Shown piece by piece: positions 56,720 to 64,000 of a DNA stretch of 64,000 nt. Source of the stretch: an uncultured Flavobacteriaceae bacterium (GTDB taxonomy: Bacteria; Bacteroidota; Bacteroidia; Flavobacteriales; Flavobacteriaceae). The DNA lies in assembly GCA_947503105.1 (NCBI GenBank), contig CANNCM010000006.1, positions 1 through 64,000 of the forward strand. Direction: 5' to 3'. Every line of letters begins with the position of its first letter. Positions within the stretch are counted from its first letter, which is position 1. Position numbers and translations under genes: made by a program. The notes below the pieces were generated by a model. The model saw only the letters and a program-made list of their open reading frames with translations, did not search any database and was not told the DNA's origin.

Positions 56720-57315
56720 TTGAAGTAGATTGTCAATAAAAAAAGGTGTATCTATAATATAATTGAAGGTGCAAAATACAAATTTAAATAATGTGTTTCC
56801 AAAATTTAACATACAAAGATTGAATCACACCTATACAATCAATGAGGTTTTATGAAATTTTCATTTAAAACAAATACAATTAGAATAATTAAAAAAACTA
56901 CCATTTACAAAGGAGATTACATATGCATATAGTAGAATAAAAAACACTTAATCTATAATTATATAACACAAAAAAAACACTACAATACAATACAGAAAAT
57001 GCTACAATGGTATCCAATTCTAAATTTTACTATTATTATTGAAGAGATTTCCTCACAAATAGAGAAAAAAAACTACATAGAATTTTTGGCCGCTAGTTAG
57101 TACGTAAGCTTATGGTAAATATATTGGAATTTGATTCATTACGAATTAAATAGATAGGTTTTGTGATTTCTATATGAAGCCAAATTATATGTCCTTCAAA
57201 GGATTGATAGGCCCCTCTAAGAAATTTCTTTTCGCTTCCTTTTGGTAAACTTACTTTTAATTATAAATATGCCTTTAGGATAACTTTGAGTTACTTGAAC
57301 TACTCAATATTCAAA
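56720..57315. other. Gene-free stretch of about 600 bp
   Basis: No ORF with family features on either strand. It holds the probable promoter of the PUL regulator (minus strand TTTG 56800-56803 with a TATTTTGC-like -7 box at 56771-56778, 21 bp apart). The rest is AT-rich, and I see no further repeats or hairpins of note. Confidence 0.6.
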
Positions 57316-57345
57316 CAAAAAAAAACACTGCCCGAGAGCAGTGTT
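57316..57345 (-). terminator. Intrinsic terminator of the predicted small RNA
   Basis: On the minus strand AAACACTGC pairs with GCAGTGTTT (57337-57345 with 57322-57330, loop TCTCGG), followed by a T-run at 57316-57321. It also would end read-through transcripts of the LytTR gene. Confidence 0.85.
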
Positions 57346-57390
57346 TCACCAAAAATTAACCAATTTAACTTTAAATAAGATATTTAAATT
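57316..57390 (-). ncRNA. Predicted small RNA (about 75 nt) under a repeat-array promoter
   Basis: The promoter lies on the minus strand with -7 TATATTTA (57397-57404) and TTG (57425-57427) 20 bp upstream. It would start near 57390 and end at the hairpin with T-run. The interval has no ORF with a start codon and plausible length, so the product is probably an RNA. It lies downstream of the LytTR gene and shares its upstream repeat array with the OmpA gene at 60458. The function is unknown. Confidence 0.5.
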
Positions 57391-57430
57391 ACAGTGTAAA
57401 TATATGACAGACTTTCTGTTCTTACAAGGG

Positions 57431-57486
57431 TCATGTAACAAACGGCCATTTGACGTAACATTCGGCCATTTGACGTAATATTCGGC
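57431..57486 (-). promoter_or_regulatory. 20-bp repeat array A (candidate LytTR operator)
   Basis: On the plus strand three direct copies starting at 57435, 57455 and 57475 (core GTAACAAACGGCCATTTGAC, GTAACATTCGGCCATTTGAC, and a shorter third, GTAATATTCGGC), period 20 bp. A 5-bp GTCAT flank precedes the first. The first copy begins 38 bp from the small-RNA -7 box. A near-identical array lies before the OmpA gene. Confidence 0.8.
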
Positions 57487-57528
57487 AAAAATTGACAAGA
57501 AAAAGGGGATAAAAAAATGCAATAAGCA

Positions 57529-58290
57529 CTAGTTGATATTCAAATATGCAACCAATTCTTCTTTTCTACGCTTTGCTAGAGGGAGCACCAAATCGCCAGC
57601 CATTTCGCAACTGCTACCGTCTGCATTATTGATGTTTATGATATATTTTATATTGATTAGATATTTTTGGTGAATTCTGAAAAAGTAGTTTGGAGCCAAA
57701 ATTTTATCGTATTCTCCAATGTTTTTGGCTATTACAATTGAGGACCCTTCTAAGAGATGAACTATTGTGTAGCGCCCATCTGACTCAAAATATAAAATCT
57801 CGTCCAATTGTTTGAAATATATCTTCTTTGTTGTTGGAATGGCAATGAAATCGTAATTGGATGTTTTTGATGAGATTGAATTTTTTGCAGACTCTATTTG
57901 TTTAAAATTTGTAAAAAACTGATTTTCAATTTTTTCATGAATTTTTTCTACAGCAAGTAATAAATCTTTTGGATCTATGGGCTTCAATAAAAAATCTATC
58001 GCATTGAATTTAAAAGCAGTGAGCGCATACTCCTGAAATGCCGTTATAAATACAACAAGAAAATCGTTGTACTCTACTTGTTCTAAAACATCAAAGCCAT
58101 TTCCTTGATCTAATACAATATCAAGAAAGATGAGTTTTGGTTTGAGCTCATTGATTTTTTTTACTGCGCTTTTTACAGATTTGGCAACAGCAACTACTTC
58201 TACGGACGGGCAATGGCGCTCAAGGTATATCTGAAGAAGTTTGTTGTTCTTGGTTTCGTCATCGACTAAGATCGTGGTAATTCTATGCAT
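57529..58290 (-). CDS. LytTR-family response regulator
   Basis: 253 residues. Receiver domain (1-115): D10 and D11 of the acidic pocket, phosphorylatable D57 in IFLDIVLD, T83 and K103. A LytTR DNA-binding domain (about 145-250) follows, with YFESDGRYTIVHL and IHQKYLINIKYI. It is divergent from the LytS-like kinase, 207 bp away, and the pair probably forms a two-component system. LytTR domains bind direct repeats about two helical turns apart, which suits the arrays nearby. Confidence 0.93.
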   Translation of the reverse strand: MHRITTILVDDETKNNKLLQIYLERHCPSVEVVAVAKSVKSAVKKINELKPKLIFLDIVLDQGNGFDVLEQVEYNDFLVVFITAFQEYALTAFKFNAIDFLLKPIDPKDLLLAVEKIHEKIENQFFTNFKQIESAKNSISSKTSNYDFIAIPTTKKIYFKQLDEILYFESDGRYTIVHLLEGSSIVIAKNIGEYDKILAPNYFFRIHQKYLINIKYIININNADGSSCEMAGDLVLPLAKRRKEELVAYLNIN

Positions 58291-58497
58291 ATCAGGGGTT
58301 TAGTGTCAACATATGGTTTTTTTACTTGTCATTAAAATTATTGAAAAAAGAGAAAAAACACTTTGGGGTATTCATACAAACTTAATAATATTATTGAAAA
58401 AATCAAATATAATACTCTAATAATATGTTATATTTTGCAATTCAAATTAATTTCTTTAGATTTAATTTAATCCTAGTACTTCAAAATACTACCCAAC

Positions 58498-60312
58498 ATG
58501 AAAGCTAATTTTTTATCTGCAATATTTATCGTAGCCCTTATTTTTTGCTGCACAATATATGCGCAAGACAAAAAAGATAGTTTTGAAAAAACCATCGAAG
58601 ACCTCATAACAAATGACAGTTCTGTACATATTGATAGTGTTTATAATAATCTCAAAAGGCAAGCTTTGGAGCTTAATCAAGATTCATTGTATGTGGAGTT
58701 GACTTTTCAGCAAATTGAGAAAAATGGCGGATTGCTTGTTTATACTTATGCTGAAATTTTACTTGAGAATTTATTAATCAATCAAAACTACTTTCTAAAA
58801 AAACACCCAAAACTTCTCTTAAGATGTATTCATGATTTGGGTAAATTCTATTTGCTTCAAAGTGGTTCTTCTAAAGTTAGCAAAAAAATTTCCGAGCAAT
58901 ATTATAAACGCTATTTTGCCCTTTTGGAAGAAGTTGATTTATCTGAAGAAGAACTCAAAACGGCAGAACAAAACAAGCTAAAATACCTTGTTTATACCAA
59001 AAACGACAGTGTATTCTACTACTTAAATCAATATGATGTAAATCAAAAAAATGAAGCAGAACTATTAAATCAATGGTACAGAGGAGTTGAGGATTATACA
59101 AAAGAACTGGAATACGCTAAAATCCTGGATGACAAAATTAAAATCATTATTGCTTACAAAAACAATACTCAATTTGATGCAATAAATCGCTTATACAGCG
59201 ACTATGTCTCATTTTTTAAAAACACAGAAGACCAATTGTCAGAACATAAACTCTATCTCATTATGGGGCAGATTTATTTTTCTCAAAAGCGATATCAAGA
59301 GGCAGAAAACATGTATTTAAAAGCGCTATCATATTTCGAACAAAAAAAATCAAATTTATTCACCAATGTGATATATAATGATCTGATAGAATTAAAAATG
59401 AAAAATGGAGACCTCAGTGGCTACTCCTTTTACAGTGATAAATTTAATGCTCAAAAAAAAGAATACAGAGAACAACAACTAGCAGTCTTGAATAAACACA
59501 TTGATTATGCAACTAAAGTATCTGATTTCGAAATTCAATTGAATTTGAATAAAGAAAAACTAAAAAATGAAGCTTTAAGCAACAAGATTAATACTCAAAA
59601 AACAATCATTTCCTTTGCGCTTGCATTATTTATTGTGGTACTCATTTTTGTTTATTTTTACTCTGTCAGCTCTAAAACAAGAACAGATTTAGAAAATGCC
59701 AACAAACAAATGGTTATCGATGTGTTGCGTTCTAAATTTAAACCTCATTTTACCTTTAATGTGTTGTCAGTGATAAATTATTTTGTCGAGAAAAAAGAGG
59801 TTTACAATGCGACAATTGCACTGACAAAAATGTCCAGTCTTTTGCGAGCTACCCTAGACAATATGAATGAGAAATTGGTGCCTTTTATTTCAGAATATAA
59901 TATTTGTTTAAATTATATGTACTTAGAATCTTTGCGCTTTTCAGATAAATTTGAATACGAATTTGAACCGATAAATGATTTTGAAGTGGAGCAATGGATG
60001 ATTCCACCTGGGGTTATTGAACCGTTGCTAGAAAATGCTGTAAACCACGCTTTTAAGGGTGTTGATTATAAAGGTAAAATTGTTCTCAAACACAAAATCC
60101 TTGATGATTCCTTAGTGATTACAGTGAGAGACAATGGTGTAGGCCTCAAATCATCTGGCTTGATAAACAAAAATTCTCATGGTTTAAAAATTACAAGAGA
60201 TTATATTCAAACTGTTTCTAATCTGTACAAAAAGCCAATTAGTCTAAATATTAAATCTAAAAATGGAACTTTAATTGAGATCGTTATTCCAAGATTAGAG
60301 GATTATGATTAA
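58498..60312 (+). CDS. LytS-like sensor histidine kinase with TPR-type sensor region
   Basis: 604 residues. Signal peptide (ending CTIYAQ), a periplasmic helical TPR-like region (about 25-350, YLIMGQIYFSQKRYQEAENM), a coiled coil and one membrane helix (IISFALALFIVVLIFVYFY, about 365-383). The cytoplasmic kinase of the LytS/His_kinase type has the phosphorylatable H417 in FKPHFTFN, where most of the family has PHFLFN. It also has an N-box LLENAVNHAF and a G-box VRDNGVGL. It is paired with the divergent LytTR regulator and is followed by a terminator. Confidence 0.9.
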   Translation: MKANFLSAIFIVALIFCCTIYAQDKKDSFEKTIEDLITNDSSVHIDSVYNNLKRQALELNQDSLYVELTFQQIEKNGGLLVYTYAEILLENLLINQNYFLKKHPKLLLRCIHDLGKFYLLQSGSSKVSKKISEQYYKRYFALLEEVDLSEEELKTAEQNKLKYLVYTKNDSVFYYLNQYDVNQKNEAELLNQWYRGVEDYTKELEYAKILDDKIKIIIAYKNNTQFDAINRLYSDYVSFFKNTEDQLSEHKLYLIMGQIYFSQKRYQEAENMYLKALSYFEQKKSNLFTNVIYNDLIELKMKNGDLSGYSFYSDKFNAQKKEYREQQLAVLNKHIDYATKVSDFEIQLNLNKEKLKNEALSNKINTQKTIISFALALFIVVLIFVYFYSVSSKTRTDLENANKQMVIDVLRSKFKPHFTFNVLSVINYFVEKKEVYNATIALTKMSSLLRATLDNMNEKLVPFISEYNICLNYMYLESLRFSDKFEYEFEPINDFEVEQWMIPPGVIEPLLENAVNHAFKGVDYKGKIVLKHKILDDSLVITVRDNGVGLKSSGLINKNSHGLKITRDYIQTVSNLYKKPISLNIKSKNGTLIEIVIPRLEDYD

Positions 60313-60357
60313 ACCAATTCGCTTTAGTTTTTGTGTTAATTTTTAAAAATATAAAAT

Positions 60358-60388
60358 AAAAAAGGGCGAATTTTCATCGCCCTTTTTT
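60358..60388. terminator. Bidirectional terminator between kinase and OmpA genes
   Basis: GGGCGA pairs with TCGCCC, with six A before and six T after the stem, loop of seven. It serves the convergent kinase and OmpA genes. Confidence 0.88.
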
Positions 60389-60457
60389 GTAGTAAAACTT
60401 TAAGAAATTTAGATTTATATTTCTAATAAACCTAATCGCTAAGTAATGTGAAACTAA

Positions 60458-61783
60458 TTATCGAATTCTGATAACTTCCACTCTTCTGTTTTGTTTTCTT
60501 CCTTCTCTAGTTGCGTTGGATGCTGTTGGCTGAGTTTCTCCAAATGCTTCAGTAATTAAGGAAGAACTTGGAATTCCATTGTTGACAAGGTAATCTCGTA
60601 CAGCATTTACTCTGCTTTGTGATAATCTATGATTCATATCACTAGCACCAGTACTGTCTGTGTGGCCTTCAAGCTTAAATTGAGCATCTGGATGCTGCTT
60701 CATAATCTGAGTAATTTCAGTCAAAATTGCATATGTTTCTGATTTGAAGCTATGCTTACCAGTGTCAAATAGTATCCTTTTCGAAAGCATGTTTAGGTTC
60801 GTATTTCTGTCTCCAACTTTTACTGCTTCGTATGGACAACCATTATTCGCTGCAATTCCAGGAACTTTAGGACATTTGTCGGCGCTATCAATAATACCAT
60901 CATTGTCAGTATCAGGTAGTGGACATCCTTTGTTGCTGGCAGGGCCTTTTATTTTTGGACAATCATCTACAGAATCCAACAAACCATCATTGTCACTATC
61001 CTTTTCTACAGGCTCTGGCGGACATCCATTGTTGCTTGCAACGCCTTTTACATTAGGACAACGATCCAGATTATCATTAATGCCATCTCCATCGGTATCT
61101 GGAATGATTTCTGGTTTTATTTCTTCAATAATTTCTGGTTCAACAACTTCTCCACCAAAGTTTATAGATAACCCTAGGGCATGTTGAAAATGTTTCGTCA
61201 AGTAATCTTTGAAAGAGTGCTTGTATGTAGTGCTATATGTCAAACCAATATTGTCTGTGAACCAATACGCAAGACCAAGGGTTCCGTTCAATGTTCCGGC
61301 ACCTACAAGTGCACTCGACTTACTTACTGTGTTGGTGTTGTACTTCCCTTCTTCAATCCAAGTATAACCACCACCTAAGCCTACAAATGGCTCAAGTTTA
61401 CTAAAATTTAGCAGTTCGCCTAAACTGTACTTTAAATGCCCATCTATGGCGTAGTACATCAAATCACTTACTTTTACAGAGGGATTGCTGGCCGTTTGAC
61501 CCCATTTTTCAATTCTATTTAAAGACGCCGTAAAGCCTAAAGACATATGATCTTTCAAATATTTGCTAACGGTTAGTGTCGATAAAGATGGTAAAATGTT
61601 CCAATGATCTGACACATTGAAAAATTCATCAAAATATGACCCTTGAGGTGCATCTTCGCCAACTGGATATACGTTAACAGCATTGACACCTACAGACAAT
61701 TGCCATGGGTTTGCTTCATTTTGTGCGCCCAGACTCCATGAAGCTAGGATTAACACCACTACTAATTTACTGATTTTTTTCAT
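60458..61783 (-). CDS. OmpA-family outer-membrane protein with TSP3 repeats
   Basis: 441 residues. Signal peptide (LVVVLILASWSLGAQ), an N-terminal OmpA-like beta-barrel (about 20-215, with TWIEEGKY and HALGLSINFG), then three calcium-binding thrombospondin type 3 repeats (DTDGDGINDNLDRCPN, DSDNDGLLDSVDDCPK, DTDNDGIIDSADKCPK, about 228-325). A C-terminal OmpA peptidoglycan-binding domain follows (KLEGHTDSTGASDMNHRLSQ). This is the ordinary flavobacterial outer-membrane anchor architecture. Its promoter carries the second repeat array, so it is the likely target of the LytTR system. Confidence 0.93.
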   Translation of the reverse strand: MKKISKLVVVLILASWSLGAQNEANPWQLSVGVNAVNVYPVGEDAPQGSYFDEFFNVSDHWNILPSLSTLTVSKYLKDHMSLGFTASLNRIEKWGQTASNPSVKVSDLMYYAIDGHLKYSLGELLNFSKLEPFVGLGGGYTWIEEGKYNTNTVSKSSALVGAGTLNGTLGLAYWFTDNIGLTYSTTYKHSFKDYLTKHFQHALGLSINFGGEVVEPEIIEEIKPEIIPDTDGDGINDNLDRCPNVKGVASNNGCPPEPVEKDSDNDGLLDSVDDCPKIKGPASNKGCPLPDTDNDGIIDSADKCPKVPGIAANNGCPYEAVKVGDRNTNLNMLSKRILFDTGKHSFKSETYAILTEITQIMKQHPDAQFKLEGHTDSTGASDMNHRLSQSRVNAVRDYLVNNGIPSSSLITEAFGETQPTASNATREGRKQNRRVEVIRIR

Positions 61784-61851
61784 GCTTAATTACTTTTAAA
61801 AATTACCTTAAAATTTTAACAGAGTTCAATACACGTATCGAAACTCTTGTG

Positions 61852-61859
61852 CAAAGTAA
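61852..61859 (-). promoter_or_regulatory. -7 box of the OmpA-gene promoter
   Basis: TTACTTTG on the minus strand, close to TAnnTTTG. There is no TTG at the -33 position, as expected for an activator-dependent promoter; the repeat array begins 38 bp upstream. The 5' UTR would be about 60 nt. Confidence 0.55.
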
Positions 61860-61885
61860 GTGCGAATGTTTAATAATAACTAGTG

Positions 61886-61940
61886 TCATGTAACAAACGG
61901 CCATCTGACGTAACAAACGGCCATCTGACGTAATATTCGG
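61886..61940 (-). promoter_or_regulatory. 20-bp repeat array B (candidate LytTR operator)
   Basis: On the plus strand three copies starting at 61890, 61910 and 61930 (GTAACAAACGGCCATCTGAC twice, then GTAATATTCGG), period 20 bp, preceded by GTCAT. It has the same order, the same flank and the same 38-bp distance to the -7 box as array A. Confidence 0.82.
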
Positions 61941-62017
61941 GAAAAATGATGTCAAAAAAAACCTGTTTTTTGTAGAAAATTTATGGAAATTTTATGAATT
62001 TTTAATAGCATTACTAT

Positions 62018-62025
62018 TATATTTG
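62018..62025 (+). promoter_or_regulatory. -7 box of the TetR-gene promoter
   Basis: TATATTTG, a perfect TAnnTTTG, 12 bp before the TetR ATG. No clear -33 element. Confidence 0.45.
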
Positions 62026-62037
62026 CAATGAAATACT

Positions 62038-62706
62038 ATGGAAAAATTAAATTTACAAATAAAAATCAATAGCGCTTTTTATGTAAAAGACCCTGAATCT
62101 TCGGAGCTCGGAAGGCATATTATTTCTAAAAGTATTGAAATGATAAATACACTTGGATTTGAATCCTTTACTTTTAAAAAATTAGGAGAGGCTATCGGCT
62201 CTAATGAAAGTTCCGTTTATCGCTATTTTTCCAATAAACACATGCTACTAGTATATCTTTTAAATTGGTATTGGAGTTGGATGGATTATAAAATTGTTTT
62301 GAAAACCTCCAATTTGAACAATGCTAAAGATAAGATTAAAAAAGCTGTAGAATTGCTTGTTGATGATGTAAAGCAAGACAGTGATTTTTCTTTTATTAAT
62401 GAAATTCTACTTCACAGAATCATCATTACAGAATCTTCCAAAGTCTATCACAACAAAGACGTGGACGATGAAAATGAAAAAGGATTTTATAAAACTTACA
62501 AACAGGTTGTACAACGTGTTAGCGATTTCATATTGGATTTTAATTCAAAATATGAATTTCCACATATGATTGTTTCAACCATTATAGAAGGGGCTCACCA
62601 CCAACGTTATTTTGCAGAACATCTTCCTGCGTTGACAGATGTAGAAGAAGGTCAAAATAATATTGTTCGATTTTATACAAATCTTGTTTTAAATTCACTA
62701 AAATGA
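62038..62706 (+). CDS. TetR/AcrR-family transcriptional regulator
   Basis: 222 residues. The HTH is in residues of about 25-70 (IEMINTLGFESFTFKKLGEA, then SSVYRYFSNKHMLLVYLL), the TetR_N signature. The ligand-binding half is helical and unclassified. It overlaps the next gene by 4 bp (ATGA). With that gene and the SulP transporter it forms a cluster, so it likely regulates them; the ligand is unknown. Confidence 0.9.
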   Translation: MEKLNLQIKINSAFYVKDPESSELGRHIISKSIEMINTLGFESFTFKKLGEAIGSNESSVYRYFSNKHMLLVYLLNWYWSWMDYKIVLKTSNLNNAKDKIKKAVELLVDDVKQDSDFSFINEILLHRIIITESSKVYHNKDVDDENEKGFYKTYKQVVQRVSDFILDFNSKYEFPHMIVSTIIEGAHHQRYFAEHLPALTDVEEGQNNIVRFYTNLVLNSLK

Positions 62707-63035
62707 TACTGAAAAGATGTTGTCATATCAACTTTATTAGAGTCTTTGTTTGCGGACTATTGACCACTACAATCGTGTGTCAAGTTTTATCTCAGGCATT
62801 TGAAGCGAACTTTAATTTAGACTACAGTGTTGAGTGGAATGATACTTCAGAATCTAGCGAGACAGACACCAATGATCTCGAGCAAAAGGAGCAAAAAAAG
62901 GATATCAAACTATTTCATTTCGCAACATCTAGAACGGATTATACAACATTGAGCTTTTCATCCTACCAAATAAAAAAACATCCTCTTGTAAATATTGATA
63001 TTTATTTACCCCCTCCAAAAGAAGATTACACTTAA
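62703..63035 (+). CDS. Small secreted or membrane-anchored protein of unknown function
   Basis: 110 residues. A hydrophobic N-terminal segment (FVCGLLTTTIVCQVLSQAF) is probably a signal peptide or anchor. The rest is acidic then mixed (SESSETDTNDLEQKEQKKD), ending in IYLPPPKEDYT. No family is recognised. Its start overlaps the TetR stop, and it precedes the SulP gene by 120 bp. Confidence 0.6.
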   Translation: MILKRCCHINFIRVFVCGLLTTTIVCQVLSQAFEANFNLDYSVEWNDTSESSETDTNDLEQKEQKKDIKLFHFATSRTDYTTLSFSSYQIKKHPLVNIDIYLPPPKEDYT

Positions 63036-63155
63036 AATTGTGGATGGAAAAACGCTTTCTAAAAAAACAATTTTACAACTATTCTTACAACCATTTTTCA
63101 ACTTTTTCTTTCGTGTTAAAAGTAAAGAAAAAACTAACTTTTATTTAAATTAATT

Positions 63156-64000
63156 ATGAATCATTTAAGTCCTTTTAAAAATTTAAAATCAGATATCCCT
63201 GCAAGTGTAGTTGTGTTTTTTGTTGCACTCCCTTTGTGTCTTGGGATTGCTCTTGCTAGTGGCGCTCCATTGTTTTCCGGCCTAATTGCAGGAATTATTG
63301 GAGGTATTGTTGTTGGATTCCTTAGTGGCTCTGCAATTGGTGTAAGTGGCCCAGCAGCAGGTTTGGCGGCGATTGTTCTTGTTGCAATTAGCACCCTTGG
63401 TGGGTTTGAAAACTTTCTTTTAGCTGTTGTTCTTGGAGGCATCATTCAGGTTATCTTTGGTGTTCTCAAAGCTGGAGTGATTGGCTACTACTTCCCATCT
63501 TCAGTCATCAAAGGAATGCTAACAGGAATTGGCATCATCATCGTCATCAAACAAATTCCTTATTTTTTTGGATACGACAAAACTCTAGCTGCAAATGCTA
63601 GCTTTTTTGAAATGTTTAATTTTATTAGCCCTGGTGCAACCCTCATTGCATGTATCGGTCTTGGAATTTTAATCCTTTGGAATGTTTGGCTTTCAAAATC
63701 ATTCAAAGTGTTTCAAATAATTCAAGGCCCTGTTGTTGCTGTTACTGTTGGAATTGTATATTATATTTTAACAAAAGACAACGCCACATGGGCTATTGAC
63801 AACTCAATGCTTGTTAGCGTTCCTGTGCCAGATGATTTATCATCATTTTTAGGGCAATTTAGCTTTCCAAATTTTGATCAAATTACCAATCCTCAAATTT
63901 GGGTAACTGCATTCACAATTGCATTAGTGGCCAGTCTAGAAACCCTATTGTGTGTTGAAGCAACTGACAAACTGGATCCAAGAAAACGCGTTACGCCAAC
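63156..64000 (+). CDS. SulP-family inorganic anion transporter (3' truncated)
   Basis: ATG 63156 opens a frame that runs to the end of the window with no stop (281 codons). The N-terminus reads MNHLSPFKNLKSDIPASVVV, followed by VFFVALPLCLGIALASGAP, the conserved first membrane helix of SulP/SLC26 (usually LTVGLVALPLALAFA). Also seen: SAIGVSGPAAGLAAIV, KGMLTGIGIIIVIKQIP, and the later FTIALVASLETLLCVEA. It transports bicarbonate or sulfate in relatives; the STAS domain, if present, is beyond the window. Confidence 0.9.
   Translation, partial: MNHLSPFKNLKSDIPASVVVFFVALPLCLGIALASGAPLFSGLIAGIIGGIVVGFLSGSAIGVSGPAAGLAAIVLVAISTLGGFENFLLAVVLGGIIQVIFGVLKAGVIGYYFPSSVIKGMLTGIGIIIVIKQIPYFFGYDKTLAANASFFEMFNFISPGATLIACIGLGILILWNVWLSKSFKVFQIIQGPVVAVTVGIVYYILTKDNATWAIDNSMLVSVPVPDDLSSFLGQFSFPNFDQITNPQIWVTAFTIALVASLETLLCVEATDKLDPRKRVTP

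Noticed and set aside
56911-56940. AGGAG followed by a five-codon ORF (MHIVE) on the plus strand
   Set aside because: Bacteroidota starts rarely depend on Shine-Dalgarno sequences, the ORF is too short and has no downstream gene on that strand to regulate.
57431-57486. Short direct repeats resembling a CRISPR array
   Set aside because: Only two and a half contiguous copies of 20 bp without spacers; they sit before a promoter, have a twin at 61886, and no cas genes are present.
58291-58497. Repeat-array operator in the LytTR/kinase divergent gap
   Set aside because: No GTAAC...CGGCC unit is present there, so the system does not appear to autoregulate through this motif.
63161-63445. Minus-strand open frame of 94 codons rich in Pro/Ala/Thr
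   Set aside because: It lies inside the SulP gene, which has clear membrane-transporter motifs on the plus strand.
1-64000. tRNA, rRNA, IS elements, prophage or integrated plasmid genes
   Set aside because: No cloverleaf, rRNA core, transposase, integrase or terminal inverted repeat was recognised on either strand. The absence of tRNA is by eye and not by a covariance search.

Overview
The window is a 64 kb stretch of a low-GC genome that reads as a marine-type member of the Flavobacteriaceae (Bacteroidota). The evidence is a type IX secretion (type B) sorting domain, GLPGLI-family proteins, SusC/SusD pairs, a GIN-domain lipoprotein, and promoters of the Bacteroidota form (TTG, 19-21 bp, TAnnTTTG) instead of Shine-Dalgarno-led genes. 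No rRNA, tRNA, IS element, phage or CRISPR array was seen, so most of it is ordinary chromosomal backbone.

Layout. 1-5842: the 3' end of a repeat-built secreted adhesin-like protein and two outer-membrane proteins. 5961-8733: exonuclease III, an OmpA-type lipoprotein and an aldo/keto reductase. 8737-17999, leftward: rlmN, queA, aroA, mazG-like, dtd, rsgA, then an aromatic amino acid operon (pheA, aminotransferase, tyrA, DAHP synthase-chorismate mutase). 18000-18180 is its leader, which encodes a Phe/Tyr/Trp-rich peptide followed by a terminator/antiterminator pair. 18290-21588: GIN-domain lipoprotein, PagL-like lipid A deacylase and metK, the last preceded by a SAM-II-type riboswitch. 21657-26186: a TonB-receptor-like barrel with two GLPGLI proteins. 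26284-41939: housekeeping genes (deoxynucleoside kinase, H+/Na+-pyrophosphatase, pdhB, etfBA, bifunctional nuclease, nucleoside transporter, thyA, folA, fabD, lspA, amidohydrolase, DegT aminotransferase, Kdo transferase).

41929-56719 is a polysaccharide utilization locus, almost certainly for laminarin-type beta-1,3-glucan: SusC-like, SusD-like, two surface glycan-binding-type proteins, two GH16 enzymes and a GH3 beta-glucosidase, with a membrane-anchored propeller/LuxR-HTH regulator upstream. GH16 enzymes would cut the glucan, SusCD would import the oligosaccharides and GH3 would release glucose.

57316-61950 holds a divergent LytTR response regulator and LytS-like kinase, followed by a TSP3/OmpA protein. 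Two nearly identical arrays of 20-bp direct repeats lie at 57431-57486 and 61886-61940. Each sits exactly 38 bp from a -7 box. One promoter reads into the OmpA gene, the other into a roughly 75-nt transcript that ends in an intrinsic terminator and has no ORF. I read this as a small regulon containing an undescribed small RNA. The window closes with a TetR regulator, a small secreted protein and the start of a SulP anion transporter.

The most interesting items are this repeat-array regulon with its small RNA, the aromatic leader-peptide attenuator, the SAM-II riboswitch with a hairpin over the metK start codon, and a perfect 24-bp palindrome upstream of etfBA.
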